Below are positions 22,397 through 25,324 of a stretch of DNA of 25,324 nucleotides, one piece after another. The notes under the pieces are model-generated. The model worked only from the letters and a program-made list of their open reading frames with translations. It ran no database searches and was not told where the DNA came from. The translations under genes and the position numbers were made by a program. Each line of letters starts with the position of its first letter. Positions within the stretch are counted from its first letter, which is position 1. Origin of the DNA: CAADGL01 sp964643885 (GTDB taxonomy: Bacteria > Planctomycetota > Phycisphaerae > UBA1845 > Fen-1342); NCBI GenBank assembly GCA_964643885.1, contig CAZXUI010000070.1, positions 1 to 25,324 on the forward strand, in the 5' to 3' direction.

Positions 22397-23197
22397 CTAG
22401 CGACGCCGCGGCAGAGCCAGCAGCGCCAGGCTCAGCAGCGCGATCGTCGACGGCTCCGGCACCCAGGCCGCCGCGCTGAACGTGCCGCTGCCTGTGAACG
22501 GCGACGGGATCGTGCCGACCTGATTGCCGGTCGCGGCGTCGAAGATGTAGAAGTTCGCCTGCGATGAGTTCGGACCGTCCGTCACGTAATACGCCAGCCC
22601 GTTGTTCATCGCCAGACCGTCGATGTCGGTCTCGTTCGCCGGATACGGAGCCAGAAACGTCTGCGTCATGCCGACGTAGTCGATCTCGTGCAGACCGCGG
22701 GTTCCCGAGTCGCTCAGGCCGTAGAGCTTGCCGTTGCTCTGGTCCACGTCGACGCCGCCGAAGTCGAACGTCGTCGGATAGGCGTAGAGCAGCGAGGCCT
22801 GGAGCGTGCCGGGATCGATCTCATAGACCGCCTCGGTCGAGATGTTCCGCGTGCCGTAGAGCTTGCCGTTGTAGAAGCCCAGGCCCACGAAGTTCACCGT
22901 GTTCTGGTTGAACATCATCGTGCCGAGGTTCGTCGGCGTCAGCACCGGCCCGAACGGCGAGCTGAACAGCGTCGATCCGTTGTTCCAGTACAGCGTGTTC
23001 GTCTGGGGGTCATAGGCCATGCCCCACGGCTTGGCCGACGAGTCGCCCGCCGAGTAGATCGGCGTCGCGACGCCCGTCGTCGGGTTTACGTCGTAGATCG
23101 TTGCCGTGCCCGACTGATCGTTGCCGACGATCAACTGTGCCTGTGCGCTGCCCGCGACAAGCAAGCCGACCGATACTGCCAGAAAACGATTCTTCAT
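22397..23197 (-). CDS. Secreted PEP-CTERM protein, beta-propeller-like
   Basis: Encodes 266 residues. A signal peptide ends near GSAQAQ (residue 21). The body has repeated segments of the kind AYDPQTNTLYWNNGS, GLGFYNGKLYGTRN, VDVDQSNGKLYGLSDSG and GLAMNNGLAYYVTDG, spaced about 40-50 residues, suggesting a beta-propeller. The C-terminus VPEPSTIALLSLALLALPRRR is a typical PEP-CTERM signal for exosortase (VPEP, hydrophobic helix, Arg cluster). No exosortase gene is in the window. GAGGAGG lies 6 nt before the ATG. The function of the propeller is unknown. Confidence 0.92.
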   Translation of the reverse strand: MKNRFLAVSVGLLVAGSAQAQLIVGNDQSGTATIYDVNPTTGVATPIYSAGDSSAKPWGMAYDPQTNTLYWNNGSTLFSSPFGPVLTPTNLGTMMFNQNTVNFVGLGFYNGKLYGTRNISTEAVYEIDPGTLQASLLYAYPTTFDFGGVDVDQSNGKLYGLSDSGTRGLHEIDYVGMTQTFLAPYPANETDIDGLAMNNGLAYYVTDGPNSSQANFYIFDAATGNQVGTIPSPFTGSGTFSAAAWVPEPSTIALLSLALLALPRRR

Positions 23198-23264
23198 CTC
23201 GCTCCTCCTCACAATCGATGGGTGACATGCCGGGCTGCCCCCGCCGGGTGCCCGGTGAACCCGT

Positions 23265-23293
23265 ATTTTGTCAGTTTCTCGTGTGAATTTCAA
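23265..23293 (-). promoter_or_regulatory. Promoter of the PEP-CTERM gene
   Basis: On the minus strand TTGAAA (23293-23288), 17-nt spacer, CAAAAT (23270-23265), in a locally AT-rich patch. Predicted leader about 60 nt. Confidence 0.6.
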
Positions 23294-23385
23294 CAAAATT
23301 CGGTGCGCCAAATCGCGCGGCCGCTGCGCCATCCGCCGCAGTCGGCCCCCCAGCGCGACCCGACCTCCGCCAGAATGTGATTCTT

Positions 23386-23967
23386 TCAACCACAGGTCGG
23401 TTCGGCCGGCCCGGCGCTCGCCATGAAAAGCCGCGCCGCCCGGCCGCGGACGTCCGCCCGCCCGACCTCCCGCAGGCCGCACTTCTCGATCACCCGGCAG
23501 CTCGCCCGATTCTCCGCCAGCGCCACCGCGAACACCCGCGACAGCCCGTGCACCGAGAACGCCCGCTCGGCCAGCGCCCGCCCCAGCTCCGTCGCGTAGC
23601 CACGGCCCCAGTGCGCCTTGTGCAGCCGCCAGCCGAATTCGATCACCTCGCCGTCTCCCGTTCCGGCCACCAGCGGCCGCAGCAGCGGCGTCAGCGCCGC
23701 GTGGAGATCGTCGCTCAGCGGCTTGAGCGCCGTCATGCCGATCACCTCGCCCCCGCCCCGCCGCTGCGCGACCCACCAGCCCAGCCCGGGCCGGCGGGCA
23801 TAGTCGGCCCGGATGCGGGCGATCCGCTCGAGCGTTTCCGCCTCGCTCTGCGGCGGGGCGATGTACTGCATCACGTCGGGATCGGCGTTGAGCGAGACCA
23901 GCGTCGGCAGGTCGTCGTCGCGAATCTCGCGCACGATCAGCCGCTGCGTCTCGAACACGTCTGACAT
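23386..23967 (-). CDS. GNAT family N-acetyltransferase (RimJ/RimL-like)
   Basis: Encodes 193 residues. The N-terminal FETQRLIVREIRDDDLPTL strand-helix, the EFGWRLHKAHWGRGYATELG acetyl-CoA-binding segment near residue 110-130, and the AENRASCRVIEKCGLREVGR block near 150-170 are classic for the RimJ/RimL type of GNAT. The substrate, a protein N-terminus or a small amine, cannot be told. The start at 23967 has no Shine-Dalgarno site, and no promoter was clear. It is coded between the prkA 3' end and the PEP-CTERM gene. The reverse-strand repeats at 24031-24190 lie between it and prkA. Confidence 0.93.
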   Translation of the reverse strand: MSDVFETQRLIVREIRDDDLPTLVSLNADPDVMQYIAPPQSEAETLERIARIRADYARRPGLGWWVAQRRGGGEVIGMTALKPLSDDLHAALTPLLRPLVAGTGDGEVIEFGWRLHKAHWGRGYATELGRALAERAFSVHGLSRVFAVALAENRASCRVIEKCGLREVGRADVRGRAARLFMASAGPAEPTCG

Positions 23968-24030
23968 GCGAACGCGCCCCGTTCGAGCGGTGCTGAGAAT
24001 CGCGCTGCGATCGTGTCGGCGGCTGCTCGC

Positions 24031-24156
24031 ATCAGAACCCGCCGCGCCAAGCGGCGGGTCACTTCGCCGCGCATCAGAACCCACCGCGCCAAGCGGCGGG
24101 TCACTTCGCCGCGCATCAGAACCCGCCGCGCCAAGCGGCGGGTCACTTGGCGGCCA
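24031..24156. repeat. Three tandem 42-nt palindromic repeats
   Basis: Units start at 24031, 24073 and 24115. Each has ATCAGA, a hairpin, and a ~13-nt tail CACTTCGCCGCGC (the third tail differs). The hairpin is ACCCGCCGC, loop GCCAA, GCGGCGGGT in units 1 and 3; unit 2 has one A-C mismatch. The unit is not CRISPR-like: the spacer parts are nearly identical. Confidence 0.92.
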
Positions 24157-24158
24157 TG

Positions 24159-24190
24159 GGACCCCCTGCTCGGCGCAGGGGGGGTTCTGA
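24159..24190. repeat. Inverted AGAAC-family palindrome
   Basis: Read on the minus strand, the same TCAGAAC flank is followed by a stem of CCCCCTGC type with loop GCCGA. On the plus strand the arms are CCCCCTGC (24162-24169) and GCAGGGGG (24175-24182). It opposes the three tandem copies and lies 19 nt beyond the prkA stop codon, so it may act at the end of that transcript. Confidence 0.85.
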
Positions 24191-24208
24191 TTCGCATCCG
24201 CCCGCCGG

Positions 24209-25324
24209 CTACTCGCGCTGCTTGGCGTCTCCGCGGGCGAAGATGCTGGCCACGTAGTTCAGCACGTCCGTCGCGCTCGTCTCGTTGTAGCCGAAGAACT
24301 TGATCAGCCGCTGCTTGACCACGTCGATCTTCGCCTGCGTCTCGTCGTCCACCACGCCGCTGACCACGTTCTTGAGCTTGATCGTGTCCTTGGAGTCCTC
24401 GAACAGCTTCAGCTCCAGCGCCTTGTGCAGCCGCGCGTTCGTGTGATATTCGAACTTCTTGCCGTCCAGCGACAGCGCACCGATGTAGTTCATGATCTCC
24501 TGGCGGAAATCGTCCTTGCGGCTGTCGGGAATGTCGATCTTCTCCTCGATGCTCCGCATCAGCCGCTCGTCCGGCGGCTCGTCCCGGCCGGTGTACTTGT
24601 TGCGCACCTTCTCGCGCTGCGTATAGGCCCGTACGTTCTCGATGTAGTTGGCGCATAGCCGAGTGATCGCGTCCTCGTCCGCGCTGATCGCCCGCTGCAC
24701 CTCCGCCTTGAGAATGTCCTCGTACTCCTCGCGCACCACGCTGAGCAGCTCTTTGTAGCGTTTCTTCTGCTCCTCGTCGGTGATCAGAGAGTGATGGCTC
24801 AGGCCGTTCTCCAGCTCGTTCAGCACCATGAACGGGTTGATGCAGCGCTCGATCTGCGCCTGCTCGCTGACCAGCGAGTTGGATACCTTGTCCTGGATGT
24901 AGCGCGGGCTGATGCCCGACATCCCCTCGCGCGGGTGCTCCTCGCGCAGCTCCTTGACCGAATCCTCGGTGAACCCCGGAATGCTCTTGCCGTCGTAGAG
25001 CTTGAGCTTCTGAAGCAGCGTCAGCCCCGCCTTCTTCGGCTCCTCCAGCCGCGTCATCACCGCCCACATCGCCGCCATCTCGATCGTGTGCGGCGCGATG
25101 TGAATGCCCCGGACCTTGTCCTTCGAGAAATCCTTCTCGTAGATCTTGATCTCGTCGCTCAGCCGGATGTTGTACGGCACGTCGATCTTGATCGTCCGGT
25201 CGCGGAACGCCTCCATCAGCTCGTTGCTCTGGAGCTTCTTGTACTCCGGCTCGTTCGTGTGGCCCAGAATCACCTCGTCGATGTCCGTCTGCGCGAACTT
25301 CTTCGGCTTGATCGTGTGCTCCTG
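24209..25324 (-). CDS. prkA: Serine protein kinase PrkA, C-terminal part (cut by window edge)
   Basis: Encodes 371 residues up to the stop; the gene runs off the right end and lacks its N-terminal AAA+-like domain here. The visible part matches the C-terminal half of PrkA/YeaG: EVILGHTNEPEYKKL, KIDVPYNIRLSDEIKIYEKD, HIAPHTIEMAAMWAVMTRLE, GMSGISPRYIQDKVSNSL, and DRYSSK-like KFFGYNETSATDVLNYVASI at the end. PrkA is a stress-response kinase coded with yeaH and spoVR in many bacteria. Here yeaH is on the same strand but 4.5 kb away. No frameshift or stop is visible in the part present. Confidence 0.95.
   Translation of the reverse strand, partial: QEHTIKPKKFAQTDIDEVILGHTNEPEYKKLQSNELMEAFRDRTIKIDVPYNIRLSDEIKIYEKDFSKDKVRGIHIAPHTIEMAAMWAVMTRLEEPKKAGLTLLQKLKLYDGKSIPGFTEDSVKELREEHPREGMSGISPRYIQDKVSNSLVSEQAQIERCINPFMVLNELENGLSHHSLITDEEQKKRYKELLSVVREEYEDILKAEVQRAISADEDAITRLCANYIENVRAYTQREKVRNKYTGRDEPPDERLMRSIEEKIDIPDSRKDDFRQEIMNYIGALSLDGKKFEYHTNARLHKALELKLFEDSKDTIKLKNVVSGVVDDETQAKIDVVKQRLIKFFGYNETSATDVLNYVASIFARGDAKQRE

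Noticed and set aside
24031..24156. A short CRISPR-like array
   Set aside because: The parts between the palindromes are nearly identical and only about 13 nt of each 42-nt unit lies outside the conserved block; CRISPR spacers would be different from one another. No cas genes are present.

Overview
The window is a 25.3 kb stretch of very GC-rich bacterial chromosome. Its character points to the Planctomycetes, probably a Phycisphaerae-like lineage: an orphan pseudopilin with an FTLIELLVVVAIVGLLISLLLPSL N-terminus and a C-terminal DGHV motif, a PEP-CTERM secreted protein, two secreted proteins ending in dockerin/EF-hand-like repeats, a DHOR-type dihaem protein, and clusters of GC-rich palindromic repeats. 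This placement is inference; there is no rRNA gene or other phylogenetic marker beyond ordinary housekeeping proteins.

Layout. 1-269 holds small palindromic and tandem repeats only. 270-1634 (-) encodes a zinc-ribbon membrane protein of unknown role, divergent from yebC (1914-2663, +). A dihaem cytochrome c peroxidase-like protein (2694-4274, -) is followed by glycyl-tRNA synthetase (4564-6270, -), a DUF5678-type small protein (6348-6548, -), a repeat cluster (6734-7037) and moaA (7040-8104, -). A 590-residue anchored protein of unknown function (8247-10019, -) comes next. A metabolic group on the minus strand then reads MmgE/PrpD (12432-13790), gltA (10945-12234) and a LipM/LplA-family lipoyl/octanoyl transferase (10103-10942); the last two are almost contiguous. 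rsgA (13905-15107, +) diverges from this group. Two tandem paralogous secreted proteins (15463-16869 and 17121-18497, +) follow, separated by a clear rho-independent terminator.

The right part contains yeaH/DUF444 (18549-19649, -) and the C-terminal part of prkA (24209 to the window end, -). These normally neighbouring stress genes are separated here by about 4.5 kb containing a small membrane protein plus pseudopilin pair (-), an ArsR-SRPBCC/SnoaL pair (+), a PEP-CTERM protein (-) and a GNAT acetyltransferase (-). A second repeat cluster (24031-24190) lies between prkA and this insert.

Themes. Several genes lack a Shine-Dalgarno sequence and have a good -10 box 6-8 nt before the start codon, suggesting leaderless mRNAs (rsgA, the ArsR gene, the 590-residue protein, the zinc-ribbon protein). 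Others have strong Shine-Dalgarno sites. One palindromic repeat family (AGAAC flank, GC-rich arms, GCCRA loop) occurs in both repeat clusters, about 17 kb apart. The middle of the glycyl-tRNA synthetase gene has codon usage unlike its two ends. I did not find an obvious defence system, CRISPR array, transposase, tRNA or rRNA.
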